DNA of 64,000 nucleotides from positions 1,714,001 through 1,778,000 of the forward strand of contig CP053680.1 of the NCBI GenBank assembly GCA_019623805.1, written 5' to 3'. How positions within the stretch are numbered: position 1 is the stretch's first letter; each line of letters begins with the position of its first letter. A model generated the notes under the pieces. The model did no database searches, was not told the origin of the DNA, and worked only from the letters and a program-made list of their open reading frames with translations. Shown here piece after piece: positions 48,761 to 63,990 of the stretch. The stretch comes from Gammaproteobacteria bacterium (ex Lamellibrachia satsuma). GTDB lineage: Bacteria > Pseudomonadota > Gammaproteobacteria > Chromatiales > Chromatiaceae. The position numbers and the translations under genes are program-made.

Positions 48761-50857
48761 TTACTGTTTCTTGTTGATAGCGTCGACAATATTTGCCGGC
48801 ACTTCCGAATACTTGGCGAATTCCATGCTGTAGGTGGCACGACCCTGCGTCGCCGAACGCAGGTCTGTTGCATAACCGAACATCTCGGATAGCGGAACCT
48901 CAGCCTTAATCTGTCTACCTGCAGGTGAATCATCCATCCCCTGCACAATGCCACGGCGACTGTTTAGATCACCCATAACATCACCCATGTACTCTTCGGG
49001 CGTAACCACCTCGACCTTCATTTTCGGTTCCAGCAGAACCGGCCTGGCCTTCGAAGCGCCCTCTTTAAAACACATGGACCCTGCGACCTTGAACGCCATC
49101 TCATTCGAGTCGACGTCATGATATGAACCGTCATACAGAGTGACCTTCACATCCACCATGGGATAGCCGGCAATTACACCACCCTGCATCGCTTCCTGGA
49201 CACCTTTGTCCACAGCAGGGATGTACTCACGCGGTACTGCGCCGCCCACAATCTCATTAACAAACTCGTAACCCGCACCGGACTCCTGTGGCTCGATGCG
49301 CAGGTAGACGTGACCATACTGTCCGCGACCACCTGATTGACGCACAAACTTTCCTTCCTGCTCGACCTTAACCCGGATGGTCTCGCGGTAGGCCACCTGC
49401 GGCGCCCCTACATTCGCTTCGACATGAAACTCCCGCTTCATCCGGTCAACGATGATATCCAGATGCAGTTCGCCCATTCCGGCGATGATCGTCTGCCCCG
49501 ACTCTTCGTCCGTCGTCACGCGAAACGAGGGATCCTCCTGCGCCAGCTTGGAGAGAGCAACACCCATCCTTTCCTGATCGGTCTTGGTCCTCGGCTCAAC
49601 CGCAACCGCTATAACCGGCTCCGGGAACTCCATGCGCTCCAGCGTAATCGGCTGCCCCATCGAGCAGAGCGTGTCACCCGTCGTGACCTGTTTGAGACCG
49701 ACCGCCGCCGCAATATCGCCTGCACGCACCTCCTTGATCTCCTCCCTGGAGTTGGAGTGCATCTGCAAGATGCGGCCGATTCGTTCCTTCTTGCCTTTTA
49801 CCGGATTAAAGATCGTATCGCCGGACTTCAAAACACCCGAGTAGGCCCTGAAGAATGTCAACGTACCCACAAAAGGGTCGGTGGCAATCTTGAATGCCAA
49901 CGCTGCAAACGGCGCATCATCAGACGCTTTACGCTCAGCCTCGCTACCATCCGCATCGCCCAAAACACCGGTGATAGCCGGCACATCGACAGGCGAAGGC
50001 ATCAACTCAATAACCTTGTCCAGTACCGCCTGCACACCTTTATTCTTAAAGGCCGACCCGCAGGTCACTGGAACAATCTCAAGACTCAGCGTACGTACTC
50101 GCAGCCCTTCCAGTATCTCTTCCTCGGAGAGGTCACCCTCTTCGAGATACTTCTCCATTGCCTCGTCGCTGCCTTCCGCAGCAGCCTCAAGCATGCGCTC
50201 GCGCCACTCGCTGCAAGTATCAACGAGATCAGCCGGGATATCCTCATAGATGAAATCAACACCCATGTTTTCTTCCGACCAAACCACTGACTTCATCTTG
50301 ACGAGGTCAACAATTCCCTGAAAACCCTCTTCGGCGCCTACTGGCACCTGGATCGGCACTGCATTTGCGCCCAAGCGCTCCTGCAACTGCTCGACCACCC
50401 GAAAGAAATCCGCCCCCATGCGATCCATCTTATTGACGAACGCCATCCGTGGGACGTGGTACTTGTTGGCCTGACGCCAAACAGTCTCAGACTGCGGCTC
50501 CACACCACCAACTGCACAAAGCACGAACACCGCACCATCCAGCACTCGCAGGGAACGTTCGACTTCAATCGTGAAATCAACATGCCCAGGTGTATCAATA
50601 ATATTCAAGCGGTGTTCAGCAAACTGCTGCGCCATTCCGCTCCAGAAGCAGGTAGTCGCCGCGGATGTGATGGTTATACCACGCTCCTGCTCCTGCGCCA
50701 TCCAGTCCATGGTGGCAGCACCATCATGAACCTCTCCGATCTTGTGAGAAACACCTGTGTAATAGAGCACGCGTTCGGTGGTTGTCGTCTTACCGGCATC
50801 AATGTGCGCCATGATACCGATATTCCGGTAGCGCTCGATTGGTGTCTTGCGTGCCAT
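48761..50857 (-). CDS. fusA: Elongation factor G
   Basis: 698 residues; translocation GTPase. G1 [12 protein letters not shown] (17-28), DTPGHVDFT, and [12 protein letters not shown]. Domain IV tip and domain V follow ([14 protein letters not shown]). Located between rpsG and tuf. Confidence 0.98.
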   Translation of the reverse strand: MARKTPIERYRNIGIMAHIDAGKTTTTERVLYYTGVSHKIGEVHDGAATMDWMAQEQERGITITSAATTCFWSGMAQQFAEHRLNIIDTPGHVDFTIEVERSLRVLDGAVFVLCAVGGVEPQSETVWRQANKYHVPRMAFVNKMDRMGADFFRVVEQLQERLGANAVPIQVPVGAEEGFQGIVDLVKMKSVVWSEENMGVDFIYEDIPADLVDTCSEWRERMLEAAAEGSDEAMEKYLEEGDLSEEEILEGLRVRTLSLEIVPVTCGSAFKNKGVQAVLDKVIELMPSPVDVPAITGVLGDADGSEAERKASDDAPFAALAFKIATDPFVGTLTFFRAYSGVLKSGDTIFNPVKGKKERIGRILQMHSNSREEIKEVRAGDIAAAVGLKQVTTGDTLCSMGQPITLERMEFPEPVIAVAVEPRTKTDQERMGVALSKLAQEDPSFRVTTDEESGQTIIAGMGELHLDIIVDRMKREFHVEANVGAPQVAYRETIRVKVEQEGKFVRQSGGRGQYGHVYLRIEPQESGAGYEFVNEIVGGAVPREYIPAVDKGVQEAMQGGVIAGYPMVDVKVTLYDGSYHDVDSNEMAFKVAGSMCFKEGASKARPVLLEPKMKVEVVTPEEYMGDVMGDLNSRRGIVQGMDDSPAGRQIKAEVPLSEMFGYATDLRSATQGRATYSMEFAKYSEVPANIVDAINKKQ

Positions 50858-50896
50858 TTTAAAGAGCTGCTTCTAAAGAGCCGAATAACCTGCCAC

Positions 50897-51367
50897 CTAC
50901 CAACGGTAGTGGGAGAAAGCCTTGTTCGCCTCAGCCATGCGATGAGTATCATCGCGCTTCTTCACTGCCGATCCTTTATTTTCAGAAGCATCCAGAAGTT
51001 CGCCAGCCAGACGCTGCGCCATCGACTTCTCACTCCGCTTGCGCGCAGCCTCGATCAACCAGCGCATCGCCAGGGAGTTACGACGAATCGGACGCACTTC
51101 AACCGGAACCTGATAGGTTGCACCGCCGACACGACGGGACTTAACCTCAACAACCGGCCGAACATTATCCAGCGCGGTTTCAAGCATATCCAAAGGCTCA
51201 CCACTACGCTTCTGTGACATCTGATCCAAAGCAACGTAAAGGATCTTTTCGGCCACGGACTTCTTACCGTCAACCATCACCATATTGATGAACTTGGCAA
51301 GCAGTTCACTTCCAAACTTGGGATCCGGCAGGGTTTCCCGGCGGGATGCTACTCGTCTTCTAGGCAT
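50897..51367 (-). CDS. rpsG: 30S ribosomal protein S7
   Basis: 156 residues; head assembly protein, and translational repressor of the str operon in E. coli. [20 protein letters not shown] start; ends NKAFSHYRW. Confidence 0.98.
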   Translation of the reverse strand: MPRRRVASRRETLPDPKFGSELLAKFINMVMVDGKKSVAEKILYVALDQMSQKRSGEPLDMLETALDNVRPVVEVKSRRVGGATYQVPVEVRPIRRNSLAMRWLIEAARKRSEKSMAQRLAGELLDASENKGSAVKKRDDTHRMAEANKAFSHYRW

Positions 51368-51392
51368 AGCTCTATCTCAATCCTGTGCGCTG

Positions 51393-51767
51393 TTAGCTTT
51401 TGGGCCGCTTGGCGCCGTACTTGGAACGACCTTGACGTCGACTCTCGACACCTGAGGTGTCCAGACTGCCGCGCACTACGTGGTAACGCACACCGGGTAG
51501 ATCCTTTACGCGACCACCGCGAATCAGAATTACCGAGTGCTCCTGGAGGTTATGGCCCTCACCACCAATATAGGTGGTAACCTCAAAACCATTTGTCAGC
51601 CTGACACGGGCAACCTTTCGCAGCGCCGAGTTCGGCTTTTTCGGCGTAGTCGTGTACACACGGGTACATACGCCTCGCCTCTGCGGGCAGGCATCAAGCG
51701 CCGGCACATTACTCTTTTGAGGTTTACGCTTCCTGGGCTTACGCACCAGCTGGTTAATCGTTGCCAT
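51393..51767 (-). CDS. rpsL: 30S ribosomal protein S12
   Basis: 124 residues; decoding-centre protein. [20 protein letters not shown] and [17 protein letters not shown] show wild-type Lys at both streptomycin-resistance sites. First gene of the str operon with a near-consensus promoter upstream. Confidence 0.98.
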   Translation of the reverse strand: MATINQLVRKPRKRKPQKSNVPALDACPQRRGVCTRVYTTTPKKPNSALRKVARVRLTNGFEVTTYIGGEGHNLQEHSVILIRGGRVKDLPGVRYHVVRGSLDTSGVESRRQGRSKYGAKRPKS

Positions 51768-51973
51768 CTATTCCGTCTCCAGAGACGCGATGTTTGTCTA
51801 ACGTATAAAAATTTAGAAAAGCCGAGACCCAACCGGATGCCACAAGACAAAAGCTTGCGCCGATAAGCGTCGATTTCTCTGGCAATACATTTGCTCCACC
51901 TGCCCAGTAATGGACCGTACGGAGCAACAGATAGTGACAGACCAACTAAGTGCCGGTGTGTCAAAGAGCGCGC
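51768..51973 (-). other. Long 5' leader of the str operon
   Basis: About 200 bases lie between the promoter and rpsL, with no gene. The leader carries some inverted segments but no antitermination box I can identify with confidence. Confidence 0.5.
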
Positions 51974-52002
51974 ATTCTATGCCCGCTACATAAGGATGTC
52001 AA
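51974..52002 (-). promoter_or_regulatory. Promoter of the str operon
   Basis: Minus strand: TTGACA (51997-52002), 17-base spacer, TAGAAT (51974-51979), followed by the GC-rich discriminator GCGCGCTC. This is a near-consensus sigma-70 promoter with the discriminator type associated with ppGpp/stringent control. Confidence 0.85.
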
Positions 52003-52013
52003 GAAAAGCTTTA

Positions 52014-52063
52014 TAAAAACCGGCAAATACCCATGCGCTCTGCAACTGCCCGAGTATCTGCCG
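52014..52063 (-). terminator. Rho-independent terminator after rpoC
   Basis: Minus strand: CGGCAGATACTCG pairs with GGGTATTTGCCG (about 12 pairs with G-U) around an 18-20-base loop, then GTTTTTATA. It closes the rplKAJL-rpoBC transcript directly before the str promoter. Confidence 0.8.
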
Positions 52064-52089
52064 ATCTCAACACCTTCGTACTTTAGGGA

Positions 52090-56304
<4,215 letters not shown>

Positions 56305-56319
56305 GGTACTGTCTCCCCT

Positions 56320-59300
56320 TTATTCCTGTTCCAATTCGATATTGATGGCAAGAGAGCGAATCTCCTTGACCAACACGTTGAAGGACTCGGGCATACCGGC
56401 CTCCATGCGATGGTCGCCATCGACGATGTTTTTGTACATACGGGTACGTCCGTTGACGTCGTCCGACTTGACGGTGAGCATCTCCTGCAGGGTGTAGGCT
56501 GCGCCATAGGCCTCCAGCGCCCAGACCTCCATCTCACCGAAGCGCTGACCACCGAACTGCGCCTTACCACCCAACGGCTGCTGAGTAACCAGGCTGTAAG
56601 GGCCAGTGGAGCGGGCATGCATCTTGTCGTCGACCAGGTGATTCAGTTTCAGCATGTACATGTAACCCACGGTCACAGGGCGCTCGAAATTCTCCCCGGT
56701 GCGTCCATCAAAGAGGGAGCACTGACCGGTATCAGAGAGTCCACCCAGCTCCAGCATGCGCTTGATCTCGGACTCCTCGGCACCATCAAAGACCGGGGTT
56801 GCCATGGGGACGCCACCGCGCAGATTCCTGCACAGCTCGATCACTTCGTCGTCGTTGAGGGAGTCAATATCTTCCGACTTGCCACTTGTGTTATAGACTC
56901 TATCGAGAAAGCCCCGTAGTTCCGAAACCTTCGAATTGGCCTGTAACAGCGCACCAATTTTGCGCCCAACACCCTTGGCAGCAAAACCCAGATGCGTCTC
57001 CAGCACCTGTCCCACATTCATACGTGAAGGTACGCCGAGCGGGTTGAGTACGATATCCACTGGTTCGCCATGCTCATCAAATGGCATATCCTCGACCGGC
57101 ACGATCATGGAGATAACACCCTTGTTACCGTGGCGGCCGGCCATCTTGTCACCCGGCTGGACGCGGCGCTTCACTGCCACATAGACCTTGACCATTTTGA
57201 GCACACCGGGAGCGAGGTCGTCACCTGAGGTCAGCTTGCGCTTCTTCTCCTCGAATTTTTCGCGGAACGCCTCGCGTTGCTGTTTGATCTGAACTGCGAT
57301 GGCTTCCAGTTGAGTGGCAGCCTCCTCTTTGCGCAGACGGATCTCCAACCACTTGTCACGCTCCAAGTCGGTGAGGTAGGCCTTGGTGATCTTGCCACCG
57401 GCCTTGATGCCCCCTGGACCGCCATCCGCAATCTTGCTGATCAGCATCTTCTCGACACGCTGGAAGGTATCGTCTTCCATTATGCGCAGTTGGTCGTCCA
57501 AATCCTTGCGCACACGATCCATCTCGACATCTTCGATCTGCAACGCACGGGCATCCTTATCAACACCGTCGCGCGTGAAGACCTGGACATCGATGACCGT
57601 TCCGACAACGCCTGACTTAATGCGCAGAGAGGTATCCTTTACGTCGGAAGCCTTCTCACCAAAGATAGCGCGCAACAACTTCTCTTCCGGAGTGAGCTGA
57701 GTCTCGCCCTTTGGCGTGACCTTGCCCACCAGGATGTCGCCCTCTTTCACCTCAGCACCGATATAGACAATACCGGACTCATCGAGTTTGGAGAGCGCAG
57801 ACTCACCAACATTCGGAATATCCCCGGTGATCTCCTCCGAACCCAGCTTGGTATCGCGGGCCATGCAGGTCATCTCTTCGATGTGAATGGAGGTAAAACG
57901 ATCCTCCTCGACCACCCGCTCGGAGATGAGGATGGAATCCTCAAAGTTATATCCGTTCCATGGCATGAAGGCGATGCGCAGGTTCTGGCCCAGCGCCAGC
58001 TCACCCATGTCGGTGGAGGGACCGTCTGCCAGCACGTCGCCGCGCGTGATAACGTCGCCCACATTCGCCAGCGGCCGCTGATTGATACAGGTATTCTGGT
58101 TGGAACGGGTGTACTTGGTCAGGTTGTAGATATCCACACCCGGCTCGCCCGCTTCCGTCTCATCATCGTTGACCCGTACCACGATACGGGCCGCATCCAC
58201 GGATTCAATTTCACCACCACGCTTGGCCACCACGGTCACACCGGAGTCCACCGCCACAGTGCGCTCCATGCCCGTACCCACCAGAGGCTTCTCGGCCCGC
58301 AGGGTCGGCACGGCCTGGCGCTGCATGTTGGAACCCATCAGGGCGCGGTTGGCATCATCATGCTCCAGGAACGGGATCATGGAGGCTGCCACTGAAACGA
58401 TCTGTTTCGGCGAAACGTCGATGTATTCCACCTTCTCCGGCGAGGAGAGGGTGAACTCATTCTGAAACCTGGAGGAGATCAGCTCATCGGTCAGTTTTCC
58501 ATCGGCATCTGTCGAGGCACTTGCCTGGGCGATGACATAACGCCCCTCTTCGATTGCGGATAGGTAGTCGATCTGATCCGTTACCGTGCCATCCGTTACC
58601 TTGCGGTAAGGCGTCTCAAGGAAGCCGAAACGGTTGGTGCGGGAGTAGACCGCCAGCGAGTTGATCAGGCCGATGTTGGGCCCTTCAGGGGTCTCGATGG
58701 GGCAGACTCGACCGTAATGGGTAGGATGTACGTCACGCACCTCGAAACCGGCACGTTCACGGGCAAGACCACCCGGGCCGAGCGCAGAGACACGCCGCTT
58801 GTGAGTGATCTCGGAGAGCGGGTTGTTCTGATCCATGAACTGAGAGAGCTGGCTTGAACCAAAGAACTCCTTGATGGCGGCAGAGACCGGTTTGGCATTG
58901 ATCAGCTCTTGCGGCATCAAACCTTCGGACTCAGCCTGGGTCAGGCGCTCCTTCACAGCGCGTTCGACGCGCACCAGGCCAACGCGGAACTGGTTTTCCG
59001 CCATCTCACCGACACAGCGAATACGGCGATTGCCCAAGTGGTCGATGTCGTCAACTATGCCGTTGCCGTTGCGAATATCGATCAGCTCTCTAAGGACATC
59101 GACAATATCCTCTTTCGAGAGAATTCCCTCACCGACCTCGTCTTCGCGTCTGAGACGCCGATTGAATTTCATGCGACCTACCGCAGAAAGATCGTAGCGG
59201 TCGGAAGTAAAAAACAGGTTATTGAACAGGTTCTGGGCCGCATCCTTGGTAGGCGGCTCACCCGGACGCATCATGCGGTAGATCTCCACCTGCGCCTCCA

Positions 59301-60396
59301 GCTCATTGGTCGTAGCGTCGATACGCAAGGTATCGGAGAGGAAGGGACCGTGATCGAGATCGTTGGTAAAGAGCGTTGCGAATTTCTTCACGCCTTTCTC
59401 GGTAAGCAGCTCGACCAGCTCTTCGGTCAGCTCGGCATTCCCCTCAGCAAGCAGTTCACCGGTCTCTTTATCCACGACGCTATGCGCCAGCACTTTGCCG
59501 TAGAGATACTCGCGGGGCACATCGAGTTTTTTGACACCCGCTTTTTCCAACTGGCGGATATGGCGCGCAGTGATGCGGCGACCCGCCTCAACAATCACCT
59601 CGTCGCCGCTCTTGATATCGAAGGTCACCACCTCGCCACGCAGACGCTCCGGCACCAAATCCACCTTCAGGGTGCGCTTCGTCATGGAGAACCGATCGGT
59701 CTCGAAAAACATTTCGAGAATCTGATCGCTATCGTAGCCCAGCGCTCGCAACAGAATGGTGGCCGGCAGCTTGCGGCGGCGATCGATACGCACAAAGACG
59801 TTGTCCTTGGGATCGAACTCGAAGTCGAGCCAGGAGCCACGATAGGGGATTACCCGTGCGGAAAAGAGCAGCTTTCCGGAAGAGTGGGTCTTGCCTTTGT
59901 CATGATCGAAGAAGACACCGGGAGAACGGTGCAACTGCGAGACGATGACACGCTCGGTACCGTTGATCACAAAGGTGCCGGTGTCGGTCATGAGCGGCAG
60001 TTCGCCCATGTAGACTTCCTGCTCGCGGATATCCTTGACGACCTTGGAGCCCGCAGGAGCCTCCTTGTCATAGATAACCAACCGCACCAATACACGCAGT
60101 GGCGCTGCATAGGTCGTGCCCCGCAGCTGGCACTCACGCACATCAAAGACGGGCTCGCCGAGACGATAGTTCACATATTCGAGTATTGCGTTACCAGAAT
60201 AACTGGTGATCGGCAGTACCGACTTGAATGCCGCATGCAGACCAACATCACTGCGCGCAGCGACGGGCACACCGTCCTGCAGAAAATCGCGGTATGAGTT
60301 GATCTGTGTCGCAAGCAGGAAGGGCACATCCAGAATACTGGGGCGCTTACCAAAGTCTTTACGAATACGCTTTTTCTCGGTGAAAGAATAGGCCAT
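56320..60396 (-). CDS. rpoB: RNA polymerase subunit beta
   Basis: 1358 residues from [16 protein letters not shown] at 60396; seven further codons are open upstream but the conserved start is this ATG. The rifampicin pocket [18 protein letters not shown] lies at about residues 508-530 and is identical to the sensitive E. coli type. C-terminal [20 protein letters not shown] is normal. Intact. Confidence 0.99.
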   Translation of the reverse strand: MAYSFTEKKRIRKDFGKRPSILDVPFLLATQINSYRDFLQDGVPVAARSDVGLHAAFKSVLPITSYSGNAILEYVNYRLGEPVFDVRECQLRGTTYAAPLRVLVRLVIYDKEAPAGSKVVKDIREQEVYMGELPLMTDTGTFVINGTERVIVSQLHRSPGVFFDHDKGKTHSSGKLLFSARVIPYRGSWLDFEFDPKDNVFVRIDRRRKLPATILLRALGYDSDQILEMFFETDRFSMTKRTLKVDLVPERLRGEVVTFDIKSGDEVIVEAGRRITARHIRQLEKAGVKKLDVPREYLYGKVLAHSVVDKETGELLAEGNAELTEELVELLTEKGVKKFATLFTNDLDHGPFLSDTLRIDATTNELEAQVEIYRMMRPGEPPTKDAAQNLFNNLFFTSDRYDLSAVGRMKFNRRLRREDEVGEGILSKEDIVDVLRELIDIRNGNGIVDDIDHLGNRRIRCVGEMAENQFRVGLVRVERAVKERLTQAESEGLMPQELINAKPVSAAIKEFFGSSQLSQFMDQNNPLSEITHKRRVSALGPGGLARERAGFEVRDVHPTHYGRVCPIETPEGPNIGLINSLAVYSRTNRFGFLETPYRKVTDGTVTDQIDYLSAIEEGRYVIAQASASTDADGKLTDELISSRFQNEFTLSSPEKVEYIDVSPKQIVSVAASMIPFLEHDDANRALMGSNMQRQAVPTLRAEKPLVGTGMERTVAVDSGVTVVAKRGGEIESVDAARIVVRVNDDETEAGEPGVDIYNLTKYTRSNQNTCINQRPLANVGDVITRGDVLADGPSTDMGELALGQNLRIAFMPWNGYNFEDSILISERVVEEDRFTSIHIEEMTCMARDTKLGSEEITGDIPNVGESALSKLDESGIVYIGAEVKEGDILVGKVTPKGETQLTPEEKLLRAIFGEKASDVKDTSLRIKSGVVGTVIDVQVFTRDGVDKDARALQIEDVEMDRVRKDLDDQLRIMEDDTFQRVEKMLISKIADGGPGGIKAGGKITKAYLTDLERDKWLEIRLRKEEAATQLEAIAVQIKQQREAFREKFEEKKRKLTSGDDLAPGVLKMVKVYVAVKRRVQPGDKMAGRHGNKGVISMIVPVEDMPFDEHGEPVDIVLNPLGVPSRMNVGQVLETHLGFAAKGVGRKIGALLQANSKVSELRGFLDRVYNTSGKSEDIDSLNDDEVIELCRNLRGGVPMATPVFDGAEESEIKRMLELGGLSDTGQCSLFDGRTGENFERPVTVGYMYMLKLNHLVDDKMHARSTGPYSLVTQQPLGGKAQFGGQRFGEMEVWALEAYGAAYTLQEMLTVKSDDVNGRTRMYKNIVDGDHRMEAGMPESFNVLVKEIRSLAINIELEQE

Positions 60397-60536
60397 GCTG
60401 CCGTCCCTCAGTGTCAAAGGCTTGGTGATTCAAGCGTTCGTTGTAGAGTCCGGCATCCGGCCGGACCTCGAAAATTCGTTTAATTCGACATCCTGTCGAG
60501 GCCCTCCAAATGGACCTCACTTCATACAAGCGGGAA

Positions 60537-60565
60537 AGGGCCGGTGACGTTACGCCACCAGCCCT
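60537..60565 (-). promoter_or_regulatory. Hairpin between rplL and rpoB
   Basis: On the minus (mRNA) strand AGGGCTGGTGGCG pairs fully with CGTCACCGGCCCT over 13 pairs including two G-U, while the plus strand has two mismatches there. This asymmetry suggests selection for an RNA hairpin. In E. coli the same gap contains the attenuator and RNase III site that set beta subunit levels below those of L7/L12. Confidence 0.65.
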
Positions 60566-60599
60566 GACCATGACTGCTTGCAAACAGTCGAGAACAGAA

Positions 60600-60977
60600 T
60601 TATTTGATCTCGACTTCGGCGCCTGCCTCTTCAAGCAGCTTCTTGGCCTCTTCGGCCTCATCCTTGGAAACAGCTTCCTTAAGGGCGGATGGTACACCTT
60701 CAACGGCTGCCTTCGCTTCCTTCAGACCCAGACCTGTGAGACTGCGAACAGCCTTGATGACAGCAATCTTGTTGCCACCAAAAGATGTCATTACGACATT
60801 AAACTCGGTCTGCTCTTCTGCAGCAGCGGCTTCGCCACCACCAGCGGCGGGGGCAGCTGCAACAGCGGCAGCGGCGGTCACACCGAACTTCTCTTCCATA
60901 GCCTCGATCAGCTCGACAACGTCCATTACGGACATCGCGGCAATAGCCTCAAGGATATCTTCTTTAGATACGGCCAT
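60600..60977 (-). CDS. rplL: 50S ribosomal protein L7/L12
   Basis: 125 residues. N-terminal dimerisation part, Ala/Gly-rich hinge ([20 protein letters not shown]), and C-terminal factor-binding domain with [20 protein letters not shown]. Present in several copies per ribosome stalk. Confidence 0.98.
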   Translation of the reverse strand: MAVSKEDILEAIAAMSVMDVVELIEAMEEKFGVTAAAAVAAAPAAGGGEAAAAEEQTEFNVVMTSFGGNKIAVIKAVRSLTGLGLKEAKAAVEGVPSALKEAVSKDEAEEAKKLLEEAGAEVEIK

Positions 60978-61031
60978 TGGTTAACTCCTGAATATTAAAT
61001 TGCACGTAAATGATTAAAATGAAAAACCGAA

Positions 61032-61568
61032 TCAAGCCGCCTCTTTGGCGTCTTTGATTGCCGCCACAGTCCGGACCAGCTTGCCAGGCACCTCTTTCAT
61101 GGTGCGTGCCAGCTTCTCTACCGGAGCCTTCATGACCGCCATCAGCATGCTGATAGCCTGGTCGTAAGTCGGCATCTTCGCGAGTGTGTCGATATCCGTC
61201 GGTTGCAGCAATTTGCCGCCGATGGAAACCAACCTCACCACGAGCTGCTCATGCCCCTTGGCAAAGTCCTTAATAACGCGTGCTGCAGCACCCGGATCTT
61301 CCTGCGAGAAGGCTAGGACCAAAGGCCCCGTAAAACCTTCTGCCATGCAGGCAAATTCGGTGCCTTCCACTGCTCGCTTGGCCAGGGAGTTCTTGACCAC
61401 ACGAAGATAGACGCCATTGCTGCGCGCTTCACGGCGCAACACGGTCATCTGCTCTACGGTCAATCCCCGGTACTCAGCGGCTACAGCGGAAAGTGCACTG
61501 CTTGCAACGTCACTGACTTCGGCGACGATGGCTTTCTTCTGCTCGAGATTGAGTGCCAAAGTCGTCAC
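61032..61568 (-). CDS. rplJ: 50S ribosomal protein L10
   Basis: 178 residues; stalk base that holds L7/L12 dimers. Starts MTTLALNLEQKKAIVAEVSD, contains AEYRGLTVEQMTVLRREARS. Represses its own operon through the leader RNA in relatives; a long leader is present upstream. Confidence 0.97.
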   Translation of the reverse strand: MTTLALNLEQKKAIVAEVSDVASSALSAVAAEYRGLTVEQMTVLRREARSNGVYLRVVKNSLAKRAVEGTEFACMAEGFTGPLVLAFSQEDPGAAARVIKDFAKGHEQLVVRLVSIGGKLLQPTDIDTLAKMPTYDQAISMLMAVMKAPVEKLARTMKEVPGKLVRTVAAIKDAKEAA

Positions 61569-61589
61569 CTCATTGACAACGAGGAGCGG

Positions 61590-61805
61590 AAAATCCGCCC
61601 CTGTTTACACTTTCGATACCATCAGTATCGAATCCCAACGTGCACCGTCTTCAGGAAAAAATCCTGATTCGGGGTGCACCGTCTGCGCGGGCGAATATTA
61701 AGCCTCCACGAATGGAGACGCCTGCGGTCTTTGACGGCGCCGGTCAACAACCGGTGCCCCAAAGCCTTTTGTGCATCGACCCGGCGGCAGAACCGCCTGG
61801 TCATG
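61590..61805 (-). ncRNA. Probable L10 leader RNA
   Basis: The 243-base gap between rplA and rplJ has no gene but much pairing potential on the mRNA strand: GGCGGTTCTGCCGCC, CACCGGTTGTTGACCGGCG, TCGATACTGATGGTATCGA and GGGGCGGATTTTCCGCTCC are hairpins, and GACGGTGCAC occurs twice around TCAGGATTTTTTCCTGA. Position and shape fit the known L10(L12)4-binding leader. Exact ends are estimated. Confidence 0.6.
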
Positions 61806-61811
61806 CAAAAC

Positions 61812-62507
61812 TTAGATGGAAAGGGTCGCCTGATCGACCACCAGTCCCGGACCCATGGTCGAGGAGGCGGTAATTTTCTTCAAGTAGACGCCCTTTGCTG
61901 CGCTGGGCTTGGCCTTGACCAAGTCCACCAGCAAAAATTCCAGATTCTCTTTGAGTTTCTGCGGCTCGAAATCAATCTTGCCGATGGAGCAGTGGATGAT
62001 TCCGGCCTTGTCGGTACGATAGCGCACCTGACCTGCTTTGGCGTTTTTCACTGCCTCTGCCACATTCGGCGTAACCGTGCCCACTTTCGGGTTTGGCATC
62101 AGACCACGGGGGCCCAGGATCTGGCCCAACTGACCCACAACGCGCATTGCGTCCGGGCTGGCAATAACCACATCGAAGTCCATCTTGCCGGCTTTTACGT
62201 CGGCAGCAAGATCCTCAAAACCCACGATATCGGCACCCGCTTCGGTTGCCGCATCTGCGTTCGCGCCTTGGGCGAAAACCGCCACACGAACAGTCTTGCC
62301 GGTACCATGAGGCAATACGGAGGAACCACGTACAACCTGATCCGACTTACGGGGGTCAACGCCAAGGTTTATGCAGACATCAACCGCCTCGGAAAACTTC
62401 ACCGAAGAGACCGCTTTCAGCAGACCGAAAGCCTCTTCCGCAGCATACAGCTTGCCGGCCTCAACCTTTTCACGAATCGCCTTCGCGCGTTTGCTCAACT
62501 TAGCCAT
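61812..62507 (-). CDS. rplA: 50S ribosomal protein L1
   Basis: 231 residues; mobile stalk protein at the E site and repressor of its operon in E. coli. [20 protein letters not shown] start, [20 protein letters not shown] signature. Follows rplK by three bases. Confidence 0.98.
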   Translation of the reverse strand: MAKLSKRAKAIREKVEAGKLYAAEEAFGLLKAVSSVKFSEAVDVCINLGVDPRKSDQVVRGSSVLPHGTGKTVRVAVFAQGANADAATEAGADIVGFEDLAADVKAGKMDFDVVIASPDAMRVVGQLGQILGPRGLMPNPKVGTVTPNVAEAVKNAKAGQVRYRTDKAGIIHCSIGKIDFEPQKLKENLEFLLVDLVKAKPSAAKGVYLKKITASSTMGPGLVVDQATLSI

Positions 62508-62510
62508 GAC

Positions 62511-62945
62511 TTACTCCACCCCTTCTACATCGAGACCCATCTGACGGGCACTACCGGCGATGGTCCGTACTGCCGCATCCATATCCGCCGCAGTCAGATC
62601 GGCCATTTTGGTGGTGGCTATCTCTTCAAGCTGCGCACGGGTCACCGTACCCACCTTGACGGTATTCGGAGTGGGACTGCCTTTGCTCAAGCCCGCTGCC
62701 TTTTTCAGCAACACGGATGCCGGCGGTGTTTTGGTGATAAAGGTGAAGGAACGATCCGCATAGACCGTGATCACCACAGGGATGGGCATCCCCTTCTCCA
62801 TGCTCTGGGTCTTGGCGTTGAACGCCTTGCAGAACTCCATGATGTTCACACCATGTTGTCCCAGGGCGGGACCAACCGGCGGACTCGGGTTCGCTTCCCC
62901 TGCGGGAACCTGAAGCTTGATAAAAGCCTCGATCTTCTTAGCCAT
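62511..62945 (-). CDS. rplK: 50S ribosomal protein L11
   Basis: 144 residues; factor-binding centre and RelA-related. [20 protein letters not shown] start, [19 protein letters not shown], and C-terminal [10 protein letters not shown]. Binds the GTPase-associated rRNA with L10. Confidence 0.98.
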   Translation of the reverse strand: MAKKIEAFIKLQVPAGEANPSPPVGPALGQHGVNIMEFCKAFNAKTQSMEKGMPIPVVITVYADRSFTFITKTPPASVLLKKAAGLSKGSPTPNTVKVGTVTRAQLEEIATTKMADLTAADMDAAVRTIAGSARQMGLDVEGVE

Positions 62946-62999
62946 GATTTACCTCACTGTGGGTGCAAACGTTTGGGACTGGTTACCCGAACTCCCCTT

Positions 63000-63069
63000 A
63001 AAACAAATAGGGCCGAGGCGAAAGATTTCTTACCTCGGGCCCCGGACCTCGGCCCTGATTCCTCGGCCC
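63000..63069 (-). terminator. Stem set between nusG and rplK (terminator/attenuator)
   Basis: On the mRNA strand three copies of an ascending arm occur in series (GGGCCGAGG at 63069-63061, GGGCCGAGG at 63055-63047, GGGCCCGAGG at 63042-63033), followed by one descending arm CCTCGGCCC (63018-63010) and then TATTTGTTTT. Only one of the three can pair at a time. The innermost pairing plus T-rich tail looks like an intrinsic terminator for secE-nusG. Confidence 0.7.
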
Positions 63070-63075
63070 TTACTT

Positions 63076-63609
63076 TTATCCCTTCTCTACCTGCCCGAAC
63101 TCCAGATCCACCGGGGTGGAACGACCGAAGATCAGGACGGAAACTTTCAGACGACTCTTCTCGTAGTCGACTTCCTCGACCACGCCACTGAAATCGTTGA
63201 ATGGCCCGTCGACGACACGCACCACTTCGCCGGGCTCGAACAGAACCTTTGGACGCGGCTTCTCCACGCCTTCCTGCACACGCTGCAGAATGGCATCAGC
63301 CTCTTTGTCGGTGATTGGCGCAGGACGATCGCCGGTGCCACCGATGAAACCCAGCACTTTGGGACAATCCTTTACCAGATGCCAGGTCTCGTCGGTCATT
63401 TCCATCTGTACCAGGACGTAACCAGGGAAGAACTTACGCTCACTCTTCCTCTGTTGACCGGCGCGCATCTCAACGACCTCTTCGGTAGGCACCAAAACCT
63501 CACCGAACTTGTCTTCCATGCCAAAACGCTCAATGCGCTCCGCCAGTGAAGCCTGCACACGTGCCTCGAAGCCGGAATAGGCGTGTACTACATACCAACG
63601 CATGGACAT
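63076..63609 (-). CDS. nusG: Transcription antitermination/termination factor NusG
   Basis: 177 residues. NGN domain ([40 protein letters not shown]) that binds RNA polymerase and a C-terminal KOW domain ([20 protein letters not shown]) that binds S10 or Rho. Follows secE by 12 bases. Confidence 0.98.
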   Translation of the reverse strand: MSMRWYVVHAYSGFEARVQASLAERIERFGMEDKFGEVLVPTEEVVEMRAGQQRKSERKFFPGYVLVQMEMTDETWHLVKDCPKVLGFIGGTGDRPAPITDKEADAILQRVQEGVEKPRPKVLFEPGEVVRVVDGPFNDFSGVVEEVDYEKSRLKVSVLIFGRSTPVDLEFGQVEKG

Positions 63610-63621
63610 ATAACCCGCCTC

Positions 63622-63990
63622 TTATCCTGTCAGCGCGCGCAAAACCGCACCCAACATCATATCAAACAGCCAGAGTACGATGCCCATAATCAAGACCATC
63701 ACGAAGACGATCAAAGTTGTCTGCACCGTCTCCTGTCGACTCGGCCAGACCACCTTTCGCACTTCGATCTTGGCGTCTGACGCAAATTGCCAGACAGTAC
63801 GACCAACCACTGTTTGATAAGCGACAAAAGTCGCGACACCGATAACAAACAACAATCCCAGCACCCGTAGCAACTGGGAATAGTCATCGAAATAGTAAAA
63901 GCCGAGAATGGCAGCAACGATAAGCACAACTGCAGCTAGCAGCTTCACCGTATCCATGCTGGAGACTTCGACTTGTGACTTCGCGTTCAT
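63622..63990 (-). CDS. secE: Preprotein translocase subunit SecE
   Basis: 122 residues with three membrane helices (about 17-35, 40-60, 90-115), the enterobacterial-type long form. The conserved amphipathic part EVRKVVWPSRQETVQTTLIV precedes the last helix. The start ATG lies ten bases from the window end, so the promoter and probable upstream tRNA/tuf are not visible. Confidence 0.96.
   Translation of the reverse strand: MNAKSQVEVSSMDTVKLLAAVVLIVAAILGFYYFDDYSQLLRVLGLLFVIGVATFVAYQTVVGRTVWQFASDAKIEVRKVVWPSRQETVQTTLIVFVMVLIMGIVLWLFDMMLGAVLRALTG

Noticed and set aside
47498..48892. 464-codon plus-strand frame opposite tuf
   Set aside because: Antisense shadow of a highly conserved gene; no ribosome site and no recognisable protein.
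58909..60297. 462-codon open frame antisense to rpoB
   Set aside because: It mirrors the codon pattern of rpoB; the sense product is unmistakable, and the antisense protein has no domain-like order.
61674..63191. 505-codon plus-strand frame across rplA, rplK and nusG
   Set aside because: It runs antisense through several certain genes and the L10 leader, so it is a composition artefact.
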